35,283 nucleotides of DNA from Bacteroidota bacterium (GCA_003151415.1 PLXK01000042.1:27402-62684); one strand, 5' to 3'. Counted from the first letter of the stretch, positions 17,924 to 27,600 are shown. Notes: generated by a model from the letters alone, not told the origin. Numbers and translations are program-made.

Positions 17924-19312
17924 ATGGAAAAGAAACAAAACGAAAACGGCAAAACAGCTGTTAAAAAGGCGAAGAGCACCAGCCTTGCCGGAAAGCAGGC
18001 AGATGCCATCCTCATCAAGAGGACATCTGACAATTCAGACTTTCTGATCAAGACGGTAGATTTTTCTCAAAGGAAAAGAAAACCTTCAAAGAAAAAAGAG
18101 ACAAATGGGAAAATGGGCATGGGTATCGTTAGCCCCTTTGCTGAGCCTAAAAAAGCGACCACCATTAAAACTCCGCAGCCGAGTCCCGGAGGGGCCGATT
18201 TGTCCTTTCCTCCCGATGATGGCAACAATGCCAAGACTGTCAGTGACGGGGGCGGACCCAAGATAGCCAATGTGAATGTGCACTTGCTTCTCTGGGGTTC
18301 ACAATGGCTGCAGCCGGGTAATAATCCGAATGCCGGCAGTGTGGTGAACGCCATCGATTCTATTTTGACGGGGCCTTATATGAATAAACTCAGTCAGTAT
18401 GGTGTCGGAAGTGGCACTTTGGCTGATGCATTTATCATTACATCTCCCAATCCCAACAGTCCGTTTTCTGACGGCGATGTGAGCGATATGGTCTGGAACC
18501 TGATTGATGCCGGTTTCTTTCCTGAACCCGACGACGGGGCAGGTAGGAGCGAACTCTTTGCTTTCATCATGCCTCCGGGGGTAAACTCCAACAGGAATGA
18601 CGGAACCGTGGGAGAACATTCTACTGCCGGAGATTATGATTTCCCATTTGATTTCGATAATGCCTGGTACTGCTGGGTGACAAATAACGGAACCCTCGAT
18701 TCAATTACCAGGATCTTTTCTCATGAACTGGTTGAAGCCGTTTCCGATCCTCAGGGCGATGGGATCCAGGTTAATCCCCGAAACAATTCCAGCTGGAGAG
18801 AAATCGGAGATGTTTGTCAAAACAGCTCCGGAAGACTAAATGGTGTTTTGGTTCAGTCCTATTGGTCACAGCAGGATCTGGCCTGTATCATTCCCACAAT
18901 TCCAACAACACCAGTCAGCCCCGAGTCGAAAAGAAAAATCACGGTGAATGCAACCTTTCATATCACTGACCCGGGTGTATTTCATGATGATACCGGTACT
19001 TTCTCTTTTACAAGATCGATGGTGGTTACCCAAAACAACCCAACCAGCCAGATTGTCATTAATTCTCCCGAAGTTGGTGGAGAGTCTTCTGCGAACCTGA
19101 TTTTGAACCTCACCTGGAACAGTGATTTTTCTGTTTCTGTCAGCTTTACATCAGCCTTGTTTGATGGTTCGGATGTGGACACCAGCACCGGTAATAGTTT
19201 CAACCTGGCCCGCGATACCTGGCAAAGCTGGTGGATCAACCACCATTCCGGCGACTGGATAGAAGCCGATTCCTGCCACATCGATTTTGATATTCATAAC
19301 GACCAACAATAA
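17924..19312 (+). CDS. Leaderless metallopeptidase-like protein, HELVEAVSDP motif
   Basis: 462 residues from the ATG at 17924, preferred because it follows an A-rich leader. Residues 1-110 are rich in Lys, Ser, Thr and Pro and probably disordered, with no signal peptide. Residues about 113-325 form a globular domain starting ANVNVHLLLWGSQW. It has SHELVEAVSDPQGDG (HELVE at 267-271) and WREIGDVCQ (EIGD at 293-296). HE[LA]xEAxTDP followed by EIxDxC also occurs in plant EXORDIUM-like and related microbial proteins. The first His/Glu and the later acidic residues could bind metal, but the second His of classical HExxH is a Glu, so protease activity is uncertain. The last 125 residues are a separate beta-rich domain (KITVNATFHITDPGVF...). 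No T9SS sorting domain is present. It is divergent from the RHS giant, and both lack leaders. Confidence 0.75.
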   Translation: MEKKQNENGKTAVKKAKSTSLAGKQADAILIKRTSDNSDFLIKTVDFSQRKRKPSKKKETNGKMGMGIVSPFAEPKKATTIKTPQPSPGGADLSFPPDDGNNAKTVSDGGGPKIANVNVHLLLWGSQWLQPGNNPNAGSVVNAIDSILTGPYMNKLSQYGVGSGTLADAFIITSPNPNSPFSDGDVSDMVWNLIDAGFFPEPDDGAGRSELFAFIMPPGVNSNRNDGTVGEHSTAGDYDFPFDFDNAWYCWVTNNGTLDSITRIFSHELVEAVSDPQGDGIQVNPRNNSSWREIGDVCQNSSGRLNGVLVQSYWSQQDLACIIPTIPTTPVSPESKRKITVNATFHITDPGVFHDDTGTFSFTRSMVVTQNNPTSQIVINSPEVGGESSANLILNLTWNSDFSVSVSFTSALFDGSDVDTSTGNSFNLARDTWQSWWINHHSGDWIEADSCHIDFDIHNDQQ

Positions 19313-19332
19313 GCATGTGTTTTGAATACTTG

Positions 19333-19374
19333 AAACCCTGAAGCGGATACCCATCTCTTCAGGGTTTTTCTTTT
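19333..19374 (+). terminator. Rho-independent terminator after the metallopeptidase-like gene
   Basis: AACCCTGAAG (19333-19342) pairs with CTTCAGGGTT (19358-19367), a perfect 10-bp stem with a 15-base loop, followed by TTTCTTTT. It lies 20 bases after the TAA. Confidence 0.8.
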
Positions 19375-19420
19375 GCCTCTTCCAGGAGCGGCAATGTTGA
19401 ACGAAAAAATGATGGAAGCA

Positions 19421-20395
19421 TTATTTGATGAAGAGTTTGGTGTTCAGATTCTGCTTCTTGGCGTTTATGTTCAAGAAATAAATGCCTTTGGGTTCACTTT
19501 TAAGATCGATTGTAAACTCCATGCCAGGAATAAGGTTGCGGTATATGATTTGGCCAACGGCATTGTAAATCGTATAAGGGGCCGATTGAAGCGCGTTTTC
19601 TGCATGAATTGTAAAAAGACCTTCAGAAGGATTCGGTGCTACCGAATAAGAATAGATTGGATTGAAATTTTCGGTTATTCCAGTTGGGCTAAAATAGGCG
19701 GTACATTCTCCCGGAGGATAACCTCCAAAAACATTTCCTCCATCATTTTTGTTGAAACAGACAAGTCCAGGCCCTTGTTCGAAGAAAATATAAAGCTGTT
19801 CAAGAAATCCATCGGTGCTGCCTATGCCCTCGATCAGACTTGGCATAAATGGGCTTGCTGTATTGGTCATTGGATTGCCAAGTTTAAATCTCTTGTAGAA
19901 AACCGAGCCGACAAGAATAGAATCAATGCTGGTGACATAAAATTTTCCGTTTTGAACACTATTATTGATATAGGAGGGAGGAAGTGTATCCCCTGTTTGC
20001 AGATTGAAGTCGTATAACAATGTATCCTTGAGCATAGCCGGACTGCGAAGGAAAACCTTTTTTGTTGAAAGATCCTGTCTCACTGCGGCCATGTAGTGAT
20101 TGGCAGAATCTCCGACAAATACCAATGTGCTTTGATTGTAAGTATAGCCAAAACCAGATGTTTCATACACTTTTTGGTACAGTATTCCTCCGAGAATTGT
20201 ATCTCCCATCATCCGAAACCTTTGGCTTCCGCAATAACCGTTCGAATTGCAGGGCCCATAAGGGTAAGGCTGGCCTTGAATGTTAATCAGCCATGTACTC
20301 GAATCGGGAGGCAAGGGATTGGGATAAACATTTTGACCCCTCGTTAGGGAACAGACACCCAATAGGAATAACATGCTTAAAATTAGTTGCTTCAT
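19421..20395 (-). CDS. Small T9SS type A cargo protein
   Basis: 324 residues from the ATG at 20395. That start gives a textbook signal peptide (MKQLILSMLFLLGVCSLTRG, then QN), and a consensus -7 promoter box lies just upstream. The frame is open another 75 codons, but that sequence would be upstream of the promoter. The mature part (about 22-245) contains repeated aromatic/Gly turns, GSQRFRMMGDTILGGILYQKVYE and LYDFNLQTGDTL, seen in many uncharacterised Bacteroidota secreted proteins. The C-terminus (SVAPNPSEGLFTIHAEN ... GIYFLNINAKK ... KLFIK) is a type A sorting domain, so it is probably carried out by T9SS and processed. No catalytic motif was recognised. It converges on the metallopeptidase-like gene and is divergent from the DUF3820 operon. 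Confidence 0.87.
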   Translation of the reverse strand: MKQLILSMLFLLGVCSLTRGQNVYPNPLPPDSSTWLINIQGQPYPYGPCNSNGYCGSQRFRMMGDTILGGILYQKVYETSGFGYTYNQSTLVFVGDSANHYMAAVRQDLSTKKVFLRSPAMLKDTLLYDFNLQTGDTLPPSYINNSVQNGKFYVTSIDSILVGSVFYKRFKLGNPMTNTASPFMPSLIEGIGSTDGFLEQLYIFFEQGPGLVCFNKNDGGNVFGGYPPGECTAYFSPTGITENFNPIYSYSVAPNPSEGLFTIHAENALQSAPYTIYNAVGQIIYRNLIPGMEFTIDLKSEPKGIYFLNINAKKQNLNTKLFIK

Positions 20396-20424
20396 TTTCT
20401 GAGAATGAATGAATGACTGATTAT

Positions 20425-20432
20425 CAAAGATA
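20425..20432 (-). promoter_or_regulatory. Bacteroidota -7 promoter box (TATCTTTG)
   Basis: An exact match to TAnnTTTG on the minus strand, about 30 bases before the ATG at 20395. No convincing TTG -33 element sits at 17-23 bases upstream. The box supports 20395 as the start and argues against the longer reading frame. Confidence 0.55.
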
Positions 20433-20598
20433 TTAAAATGCAACGTGTTTATAAGCTGAAATGAGTGATATCCGGGTTTCATTGAGCAAATGGTGTCTTT
20501 TGGAGGGTGGATTGCCTTAAAGATTTCAGTATGGCAACAGAATAACAGGTAATTGATTTTTCTGAAGCCACCATGCACCAACGCTGCCTTTAATAGGC

Positions 20599-20606
20599 TA
20601 CCTTTG
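20599..20606 (+). promoter_or_regulatory. Bacteroidota -7 promoter box (TACCTTTG)
   Basis: An exact TAnnTTTG box in its commonest form, 38 bases before the DUF3820 start codon. The -33 region is weak. It probably drives the DUF3820-SRPBCC-helicase set. Confidence 0.6.
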
Positions 20607-20644
20607 CCGCTGATAAACAAATCGCCGCCGCCCCGGCAGAAAAA

Positions 20645-20857
20645 ATGAATCCCGAATTGCTACTGGAACTTGTGAAAATGAAAATGCCCTTTGGCAAATA
20701 CCAGGGCACAACGCTTTGCTATATTCCGGTATCTTATCTGGAATGGTTCAATAGAAAAGGATTTCCGCCAGGTAAACTGGGTATTTTGTTAACTACCCTT
20801 TATGAAATCAAAATGAACGGGCTGGAGCACCTTCTCGAACCCTTGAAAAAATTATAA
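20645..20857 (+). CDS. DUF3820 family protein
   Basis: A 70-residue protein with the family core MPFGKYQGTTLCYIPVSYLEWF near residue 14 and a helical C-terminus (GLEHLLEPLKKL). DUF3820 proteins are small (about 65-80 residues), so this one is full length. Their function is not established, although some are annotated as putative quorum-sensing-regulated factors. It is the first gene behind a consensus promoter, and the next gene follows after 27 bases, so co-transcription is likely. No signal peptide or membrane segment; a cytoplasmic location is expected. Confidence 0.88.
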   Translation: MNPELLLELVKMKMPFGKYQGTTLCYIPVSYLEWFNRKGFPPGKLGILLTTLYEIKMNGLEHLLEPLKKL

Positions 20858-20884
20858 TTACCGAACGCCTGTATAGAAGAACAA

Positions 20885-21265
20885 ATGAAAGATTTTAAAA
20901 AATATTATTCCATTGCTGCTCCCCCCGAAGATGTTTACCGGGCATTGACCAACCCGGCTACCATTAAACTCTGGACCGGCGAAGAGGCCGAAATGAGCGA
21001 CGTGCCCGGGTCTGAATTTTCTTTGTGGGAAGGCAGTATTGTAGGAAAAAATATTGAGTTTGTGCCAGACAAGAAAATTGTCCAGCACTGGTACTTCGGA
21101 GAAGATAGCAGCGAATCGATTGTCACTTTTCTTCTTCATCCCAACGGCCCTGGCACTTCTGTTGAGTTGAGACATACCCACATACCTGATCAGGAGTATG
21201 CCGATATTGTAGAAGGCTGGAATAATTCTTACTTCGGCTCTCTGATTGAATTTTATGAAGAATAG
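20885..21265 (+). CDS. SRPBCC/AHSA1-type START-like domain protein
   Basis: A 126-residue single-domain protein. The N-terminal strand and helix DFKKYYSIAAPPEDVYRALTNPATIKLWTG, the central GSEFSLWEGSIVGKNIEFVPDKKIVQHWYF block and the closing helix VEGWNNSYFGSLIEFYE are the usual elements of Activator-of-Hsp90-ATPase-homolog-1-like (AHSA1) proteins. This helix-grip fold binds hydrophobic ligands or client proteins. The specific ligand cannot be read from the sequence. It lies between DUF3820 (27 bases upstream) and a DEAD-box helicase (78 bases downstream), all on the plus strand. Cytoplasmic. Confidence 0.88.
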   Translation: MKDFKKYYSIAAPPEDVYRALTNPATIKLWTGEEAEMSDVPGSEFSLWEGSIVGKNIEFVPDKKIVQHWYFGEDSSESIVTFLLHPNGPGTSVELRHTHIPDQEYADIVEGWNNSYFGSLIEFYEE

Positions 21266-21343
21266 AGGCAAGATGCCCGGGCCTTGTTTTTCCTGAGCGC
21301 TCCTGATCTCTCAAACAATCCACCCAATTCATTACAAAAAGCC

Positions 21344-22672
21344 ATGATTACATTTGACGAATTGAATCTCAATAAACCTTTGCTCAATGCATTGGATGAT
21401 TTGGGCTATGTGTATCCAACGCCAATTCAGGCTCAGGCTTTTCCCATCATTATGTCGGGCAAGAATGTGGTCGGGCTTGCGCAGACCGGAACAGGTAAAA
21501 CATTTGCCTATCTGTTGCCAATACTCAGACAATTGAAATATTCCGAACAGCAATTGCCCCGGATACTTATTGTTGTTCCCACCCGCGAACTGGTTCTTCA
21601 GGTGCTTGCCGAAATCGAAAAGCTAAGCAAATACATGACCGTTCGGTATGGCGGTGTTTATGGCGGCTCCAACATGAGCAGCCAGAAAGAGCTGGTATCG
21701 AAGGGACTTGACATTCTGGTGGCTACTCCCGGCAGACTGATTGATTTGATTTCAAACGGAATACTTCGGTTGAAGGCCATACAGCAACTGGTGATTGATG
21801 AAGTGGATGAAATGCTGAATCTGGGTTTCCGTACTCAGCTCATGAATCTCTTCGGTCACCTGCCGCCGAAAAGGCAAAATTTACTGTTTTCCGCAACACT
21901 GAGTTCGGATGTGGAAAAACTGATTTACGACTATATCCTGGCCCCTTGCAAGATTGAAATTACGCCTCAGGGGGCTCCGCTTGAAAAAATCGTTCAGACC
22001 GGTTATCTGGTTCCAAACTTCAACAGCAAAGCCGGGCTCCTGGAACATTTGCTTGCGTCCGACCCGGCCTTAAGTAAGGTGCTTGTTTTTGTTAAAAGTA
22101 AAAAAATGGCAGACGATTTGTTTGCCGTTGTCACGACTAAATTTCCGGCTCAGATCGGTGTGATTCATTCCAATAAAAGTCAGCCCCAGCGTTTTAAAGC
22201 GATCAGGAAATTCGAAGACGGTACACATCGCGTGTTGATAGCCACCGACATCATTGCCCGCGGTCTGAATATTGCTGATGTGACGCATGTGGTCAATTTT
22301 GACACTCCGGATGTTGCCGGAGATTATATCCACCGCATCGGGCGCACAGGCAGGGCTGACGCCGAAGGTGTGGCCATTACGTTTGTCTCCGAATCAGAAG
22401 AGCCTTATCAGCAGGAGATCGAAACGTTTATGGGCAGACGGATTTCGATGTTCCCTTTCCCTTCTGGTTATACGGTTTCCACCATTCTGACCGAAGATGA
22501 AAAACCATCCCTGCGCGGAAAGAATCCTTTGAAATCCAGACCTGCCCTGAAAGTGGAAGGCGCTTTTCATGAAAAGAAAGGCAAGAACAAAAAAGTGAAC
22601 CTGGGCGGCCCTGGGAAACGCTATGTCAAGACCGGAAGTGTACGAAGCGCCAGAAAAAAGAAAAGCTACTGA
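21344..22672 (+). CDS. DEAD-box RNA helicase (DEVD variant)
   Basis: 442 residues from the ATG at 21344; the 20 extra in-frame codons upstream look non-coding. All helicase motifs are visible: Q motif PTPIQAQ (about 25-31), Walker A AQTGTGKT (46-53), PTREL (79-83), TPGR (128-131), motif II DEVD (152-155) in place of DEAD, SAT (183-185), then ATDIIARGLNIADV and YIHRIGRTGR. The C-terminus is a short basic tail (KKGKNKKVNLGGPGKR ... SARKKKSY) likely to hold RNA. It belongs to the RhlE/CsdA-like group that unwinds short RNA duplexes in ribosome assembly or mRNA turnover; the exact role is not readable. The Ala to Val change in motif II keeps both catalytic acidic residues, so activity is expected. 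Last gene of the three-gene set. Confidence 0.93.
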   Translation: MITFDELNLNKPLLNALDDLGYVYPTPIQAQAFPIIMSGKNVVGLAQTGTGKTFAYLLPILRQLKYSEQQLPRILIVVPTRELVLQVLAEIEKLSKYMTVRYGGVYGGSNMSSQKELVSKGLDILVATPGRLIDLISNGILRLKAIQQLVIDEVDEMLNLGFRTQLMNLFGHLPPKRQNLLFSATLSSDVEKLIYDYILAPCKIEITPQGAPLEKIVQTGYLVPNFNSKAGLLEHLLASDPALSKVLVFVKSKKMADDLFAVVTTKFPAQIGVIHSNKSQPQRFKAIRKFEDGTHRVLIATDIIARGLNIADVTHVVNFDTPDVAGDYIHRIGRTGRADAEGVAITFVSESEEPYQQEIETFMGRRISMFPFPSGYTVSTILTEDEKPSLRGKNPLKSRPALKVEGAFHEKKGKNKKVNLGGPGKRYVKTGSVRSARKKKSY

Positions 22673-22762
22673 ACCTGGTTCCGCAAAGAGAATTCGTCGG
22701 GAGGAATTGACCGGTATGCATATGGCATTCCTTATTTTATTCTTTTAATTTGATAGTTATAA

Positions 22763-22792
22763 TTGTATCGCGTTTCTTTTTAATTATCTTTG
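22763..22792 (+). promoter_or_regulatory. Consensus Bacteroidota promoter (TTG-N19-TATCTTTG)
   Basis: TTG (22763-22765), a 19-base spacer and TATCTTTG (22785-22792) fit the consensus exactly. The start of transcription would be near 22798, which excludes a TTG start at 22790 and places translation of the next gene at 22844. Confidence 0.65.
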
Positions 22793-22843
22793 AATCACTC
22801 ATCAGTTTTACAATTATTCCTACCGGGAAAAATCCATTTGATC

Positions 22844-23200
22844 ATGACAAAAAGAGCAGAGAAGCGGGCGCTTTTCATGAATGTTGAATTTACTGAAACA
22901 AGAAAATATTGTTACAGGCTCAATAATATCCTTATTCTTACACTCGGTCAGGTGGAGGGCGAATTGTACGAACTCATTAGTCCCGCAGGTTCAAGGATGG
23001 AAATCCATTCGTTTGAAAAGGCAAAATCCGTTGCCGATGATTTTACAACCCGCGTAAAAGCTTTTTGCGAACGGCTTAAAATTGCAAAGGTGACACATGA
23101 CATTCTGCATGAGCGGTTTGCCTATCTGCACAACGAAATGAGAACAGATAGATCTGTTTATTTAATGAACGCTGTCCAGAAAGCGGAAGTTTCTTTGTAA
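22844..23200 (+). CDS. Small hypothetical protein (118 aa)
   Basis: A 118-residue protein from the ATG at 22844, about 46 bases after a predicted transcription start. The N-terminus is basic (MTKRAEKRALFMNVEF), followed by a short beta-rich part (ILILTLGQVEGELYELISPAG) and long helices with alternating charge (SFEKAKSVADDFTTRVKAF, HDILHERFAYLHNEM). There is no signal peptide or membrane segment. I do not recognise the family. The composition suggests a soluble cytoplasmic protein. A promoter of its own separates it from the helicase gene. Confidence 0.65.
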   Translation: MTKRAEKRALFMNVEFTETRKYCYRLNNILILTLGQVEGELYELISPAGSRMEIHSFEKAKSVADDFTTRVKAFCERLKIAKVTHDILHERFAYLHNEMRTDRSVYLMNAVQKAEVSL

Positions 23201-23382
23201 GTACTTTTTTCTCCGATACCAGTCCGGTCATCTTTCCCTGTTTTTTTTGCTTCTGGAAAAGCGCGGTACAGGAACATCTTTGGGTTTATTCCGTCTTCAG
23301 CCGGAACCTCTTCGCAATTCCTGCGTATACGGCTTATGTGTCTGCTCAGACACAGATATGGAACCCATAGAATACTCGTGAG

Positions 23383-23715
23383 ATGAGGAGATATACAATC
23401 ATTTTCGGCATTCTGCTCACACTTTGCTTTCTCTCCTTTATTTTGGTGTCCCAAGCCGAGGAAGATGGTCATGCCACCAATTCTTTGATTTCAACCACGG
23501 GGAACGTCTTGTTCGCTGTTTTTAAATTTCCACTTTTCTTCATTGAAAAAGCCATGAATGCGAAATGGTTCACCGGTAATTTATTTTTTCTTGCGCTTTA
23601 TTTGAATGTAGCAATTCTTGCTAGTTTGATTCATTTGCTGATCCATTTATTCCGAAGGTGCGGCGAGAAAACCAGGATGGAGAGACGCCCTGACGGTCTG
23701 GATCGTTTTTTCTGA
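23383..23715 (+). CDS. Small membrane protein (110 aa), unknown
   Basis: A 110-residue protein with two hydrophobic helices: one at the N-terminus (about residues 5-24, could be a signal anchor) and one around 67-88 (NLFFLALYLNVAILASLIHLLIHLF), followed by an arginine-rich tail (RRCGEKTRMERRPDGLDRFF). That arrangement predicts both ends in the cytoplasm. No family was recognised. It lies alone in the plus direction between the 118-residue protein and the convergent hydrolase gene, whose stop codon is only 23 bases away. Confidence 0.6.
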   Translation: MRRYTIIFGILLTLCFLSFILVSQAEEDGHATNSLISTTGNVLFAVFKFPLFFIEKAMNAKWFTGNLFFLALYLNVAILASLIHLLIHLFRRCGEKTRMERRPDGLDRFF

Positions 23716-23738
23716 CAATACGGATTCTGTATGGCGGC

Positions 23739-24548
23739 TCAATGGGAATTAAAGAATTTCAAAACGGGATTTGTTTCTGATTCCCAGAATAAATAATCGT
23801 GTCCTGCATTTTCTTTGGAACTCATTTGCACTGTTTTTCCTGATGCCCTGAGTGTTTCGAAAAAGGAAGCGGATTGAACTGGCGCAACCACTTTGTCGTT
23901 TTTTCCATAAGCGATGTACAAGGGGACATGTATCTTGTCCGCATGTTTGCCCGGATTGTCCCTGCCTTCCCAGCGCTCTTTGAAGTTTGCAAGAGATCCA
24001 TAGTAGCCCCTCATGAGATTATCGGTCGAATCAAGTGTCTGGTCATAATCACCCGACAGAAGCGCCCCACATCTGTAAATGCCGTCCGTATTTTCAAGAA
24101 TCAAAGCAACTCCTCTTGCTCCTGTGGAGATTCCGTAAAGGTAATTGCGGTCTCCCTTTTTCAAAAGCTGGAATGTTTTCTGGAAATAGTTCTGGAGTGT
24201 GTCGGTAATGAATCGCAACTGCGGGAAGGACGACCAATCCTTTCGCGTGTTGGAAAAGACCTGCGAAGCGTACAGGCTTTTTCCCATTTCGGGGCAAATA
24301 AGCACAAAACCTTGATGAAGCGCCTTTTCACAAAAAGAAGAATTTTGGCAGGTCTTGTCTTTCGAAAAATTCCATCCCGGCAGCATAAGAATGACGCCTT
24401 TGGCCTGAACCGCCGGGAAATGAATGGACACCGATCTGCCGCCGATGAAAATGGATGTATCCCTTCCTGTGATGGCTTTCGCTTCGGTTTCTGTAAAAAG
24501 AAGAAAACAAAGCAAAAACAAGTGTTGCATTTTCGGATTGATGTTCAT
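23739..24548 (-). CDS. Secreted alpha/beta hydrolase
   Basis: 269 residues from the ATG at 24548, which follows an AAGGGAG ribosome-binding-like sequence; an ATG at 24530 is also possible. A signal peptide (MQHLFLLCFLLFTETEAKA) points to the periplasm or beyond. The alpha/beta-hydrolase fold is shown by the strand GVILMLPGWNFS (oxyanion region), nucleophile elbow YGISTG (Ser141), acid in YGKNDKVV (Asp218) and base in NAGHDY (His250). The triad is complete and in order. Likely an esterase or peptidase-like enzyme of the prolyl-oligopeptidase/dienelactone-hydrolase type; the substrate is unknown. It follows the VIT-vWA gene by 100 bases on the same strand, so co-transcription is possible but not shown. 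Confidence 0.85.
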   Translation of the reverse strand: MNINPKMQHLFLLCFLLFTETEAKAITGRDTSIFIGGRSVSIHFPAVQAKGVILMLPGWNFSKDKTCQNSSFCEKALHQGFVLICPEMGKSLYASQVFSNTRKDWSSFPQLRFITDTLQNYFQKTFQLLKKGDRNYLYGISTGARGVALILENTDGIYRCGALLSGDYDQTLDSTDNLMRGYYGSLANFKERWEGRDNPGKHADKIHVPLYIAYGKNDKVVAPVQSASFFETLRASGKTVQMSSKENAGHDYLFWESETNPVLKFFNSH

Positions 24549-24648
24549 GGCTCCCTTCAAAAGGTCTGCTGTAAATTTAGAACATATATCCGTTCTGAAT
24601 CACTTTGGAGTTTTTTCATCAGGAGAAGTGCGCCGCCGTAAATCTCTT

Positions 24649-27600
24649 TTATTTGGTGAATTCCAGATCGGCCAGATCGATAACTTCCTTCGAATCTTTC
24701 AACCTAAGGGTAACCTCTTTTTTTACTTCATTCGGTTTGCCATAATTGGTATAGAGCTCTGCCTGTATGGTTGTAGGGCCATAGAGCGTTTGCTGATGGG
24801 TGCCATAGTAGTTCACGTGCACCTTATATTTCCCGTTCAACGCTTTTCTGACAATGAACTCTTCAGGGCCGTAACCTCCGGTAAAGTCTCTGGAAATGCG
24901 TCCTCCTGCAAGTGTACGGGCATGATTATACATACAGAGTTCTCCGATAGGATCGGTGGTCCACAAATCCATGTCGCAGTCGTTGGAGTCCCAGTTGATC
25001 ACCACCCGAACATCTACCGGCATATCCTTAAGAAGACGGGGATCAAGGGAATCGGGTTGAGCTTTTCCTTTTGATTTGACAATGATGTTGTTTATTTCTG
25101 CAGCCACAAAACTTTCGATTTCCGGAAAACGGCTGTCCCAGCTTCTGTTTACCACTTTGCACAGCATGTTTACTGCCTCCTGGTAGCGTTTGTCATCTGC
25201 AAGGGCAAGACCCAGATCGCGGTATGACTGCGGTTCTTCACTTCTTATTTTCATGACCCTTCGGAAGGTGCCGATGGCCAGTTCTTTATAACCCATCTGT
25301 TGGAGCCGGTGGGCAAGCACACGCAGAGCCTGGTGATCTTCGGCTTTGAGTTCGGCCAGATTGGAAAGTATTCTTACCGACTCGGTGACCTCACCCTGCC
25401 TGGCAAAATAATCGGAGGCATCCACAAAGAAGGAGGGGGTGTCCCTGTATTTTTTCCGGAGCTGCATATACATTTTGTGTAAGCCTTTCTTTTCTGTCCC
25501 CTTCAGGGCTTCCATATAAGGTGTTTTGGGGTTCCAGGTTTTCAGATCAATTTTCGATTGTCTGGAATCTTTTTTATCGGCCCGTCCGGCGCTTCCCGAA
25601 TTGTACCCTTCGCCGCTGACCGTTTCACCTGATTTTTCGTCGGCATCTGCTTGCGCCTCCGGATTGGCAAACCTCACGGCCGCTCCGTTTGCGTTACTGA
25701 CAGAATAACTTTGACTGTTGCTTACATTGCTTTCGTTTTCGGTAATGACCACTTCACGAAGTGCAGAACTGTTATTGCTGCTCTGTACGCCGGGTGTACT
25801 GCTCATATATGTTGCCATATCAACACTTGTACTGTCCGAAACGGTTCTGATTCCGCCGGAATTGTATGGATGGTTTTTGGGTTTTTTTACCAGGAGTGAA
25901 TCCGGTTTGAAATCCGTTTTCCACCAGGCGATACGTTCGTTGAACGCCTTGACAACCTGTTCGGTATGTTCCTTGTCCGTGTTTTGCTTTCGGCGGTTCG
26001 TTTCAGCCAGGGAGGCTTCGTACAGCTTTCGCATATCCGCCTCGGGAGGCGGGATTTTATATTGAATATAATCTTCCAGGCGGTCGAGAACAAGCAAGGA
26101 GGTGTTTCGGGTAACAACCGAGAATTGTTTACCCAGGGCAGTGATTTCCGCTTTGTTCTTTTCAAAGCGGCCGTCCAGTTCGCTGATCTTTTTCTGTGCC
26201 CACATTTTTCTGACCAGGCCTGTTTCTGTAAGCCCTGATTTTTGAATCCGTATTTTTTCGCTGCTCAGTATTTCATTGCCGATGCCGAAGTTTAATGTGA
26301 TGGCGGCTTCTGTACCCTGAAGAATTCCGGATACCGAAAAGCATTTGCGGAAATCAGTGGGTACCGATGGGTAAACGCTGCTGATCTGGGTGCTGTCAAA
26401 CGTTGCCGAGATAAATCTGTAAGGTTGCGTGCAAAGCAGGCGAACAGCCTCTGGCGCGGTGCAGGTAAGGGCATTGATAAACTGTCCGTTTGAAGCCTGG
26501 GCGATGTATTTGAGGGTTGCATAATCGGCACTTTGGGAAGAGGAAACAACCATTACCGGTACTTTGGAAATCTTTATTGCGTCTTCCCCGAAGTTGGAGA
26601 GGCCATCGCTCATGAGGATAAACTCCTGACAGCTGTATTTTGACAGGTCAAGGGCACCGAGTTGTGTTCCGCCATCGTATTCCAGACTGTCAATAGCCGT
26701 TTTCAATGAACTCCAGTTTCCCGCGTTCAGCACAAAATCTTTTTCCAGCTGGACCTCATTGCTGAATGTGATCAACCGGATCTCCGCATTCCTGATTTTT
26801 TCGAAATAGCCTTCCAGTATTTCTTTTTCTTTTTTGATGTCCCTGTTTTCGCCCGATCCCGACACATCCCAGATCAGATCGATTTTGGAGGGCAGTTTCT
26901 TATCCCGTATAAACCGTTCGGGTTCGGCAGCGGCATAAAAATAATTGGTCTCCGCATCGTTTCCGGTTTTTTCCAGATAGACTTGCCGGGTGGATTTTGT
27001 TAATGGGATTTCGAATGCCAATGGCTTATCGGCTGCATACGGCCCCATTTTTTTATCTGCCACCCAGGAGTCGTTCATCTGATCAAATTCGAGCGTGGTG
27101 ATTCCGCTTCCATAAGGCTGCGGCTTTACAGTCTGCCTGACAATTTCGGCATGTACCGAAAACTGATCCACTTTGTCTTTGAAGGACATGGGCAGGAAAT
27201 AGAGATAGCCTTTCCCTGAAGCAAGCAGCTCCTGTTCAAAAGAAATTCGTATCCGTTTATAGCCTTTGGAAGGAATAGGGAAGACCCTGGTCTTGAAATT
27301 GTTTCCGGCTGTCCATTCCAGAAGACCCGGATCAATTCTCCTTCGTACAACAGATTCAAAGACCTGCCGGCCCTCGTTCTTTTCAACAACAACGCCTTCC
27401 CTCATTTTTCCGTTTACATCCAGTGCAAAAGCAGAAACGGTTTGTCCTTCGCCAAGTGGAAAACAGAATTCTCCCTCCAGCTGACGGTTGATGTTGTTGT
27501 AAAAAGTCATTTCCATACTTGTACTGGCGATGTTTCCAACTACCGTTATGCTCACCTTGACATCGGTTATGCGCAGAGGGATGGAACAGGTGTCGTCCGC

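Noticed and set aside
20396-20620. N-terminal extension of the T9SS cargo gene
   Set aside because: The internal ATG at 20395 gives a perfect signal peptide, and a consensus promoter box lies inside the extension.
22790-22843. TTG start for the 118-residue protein
   Set aside because: The TTG is part of the TATCTTTG promoter box, so it would precede the transcript start.
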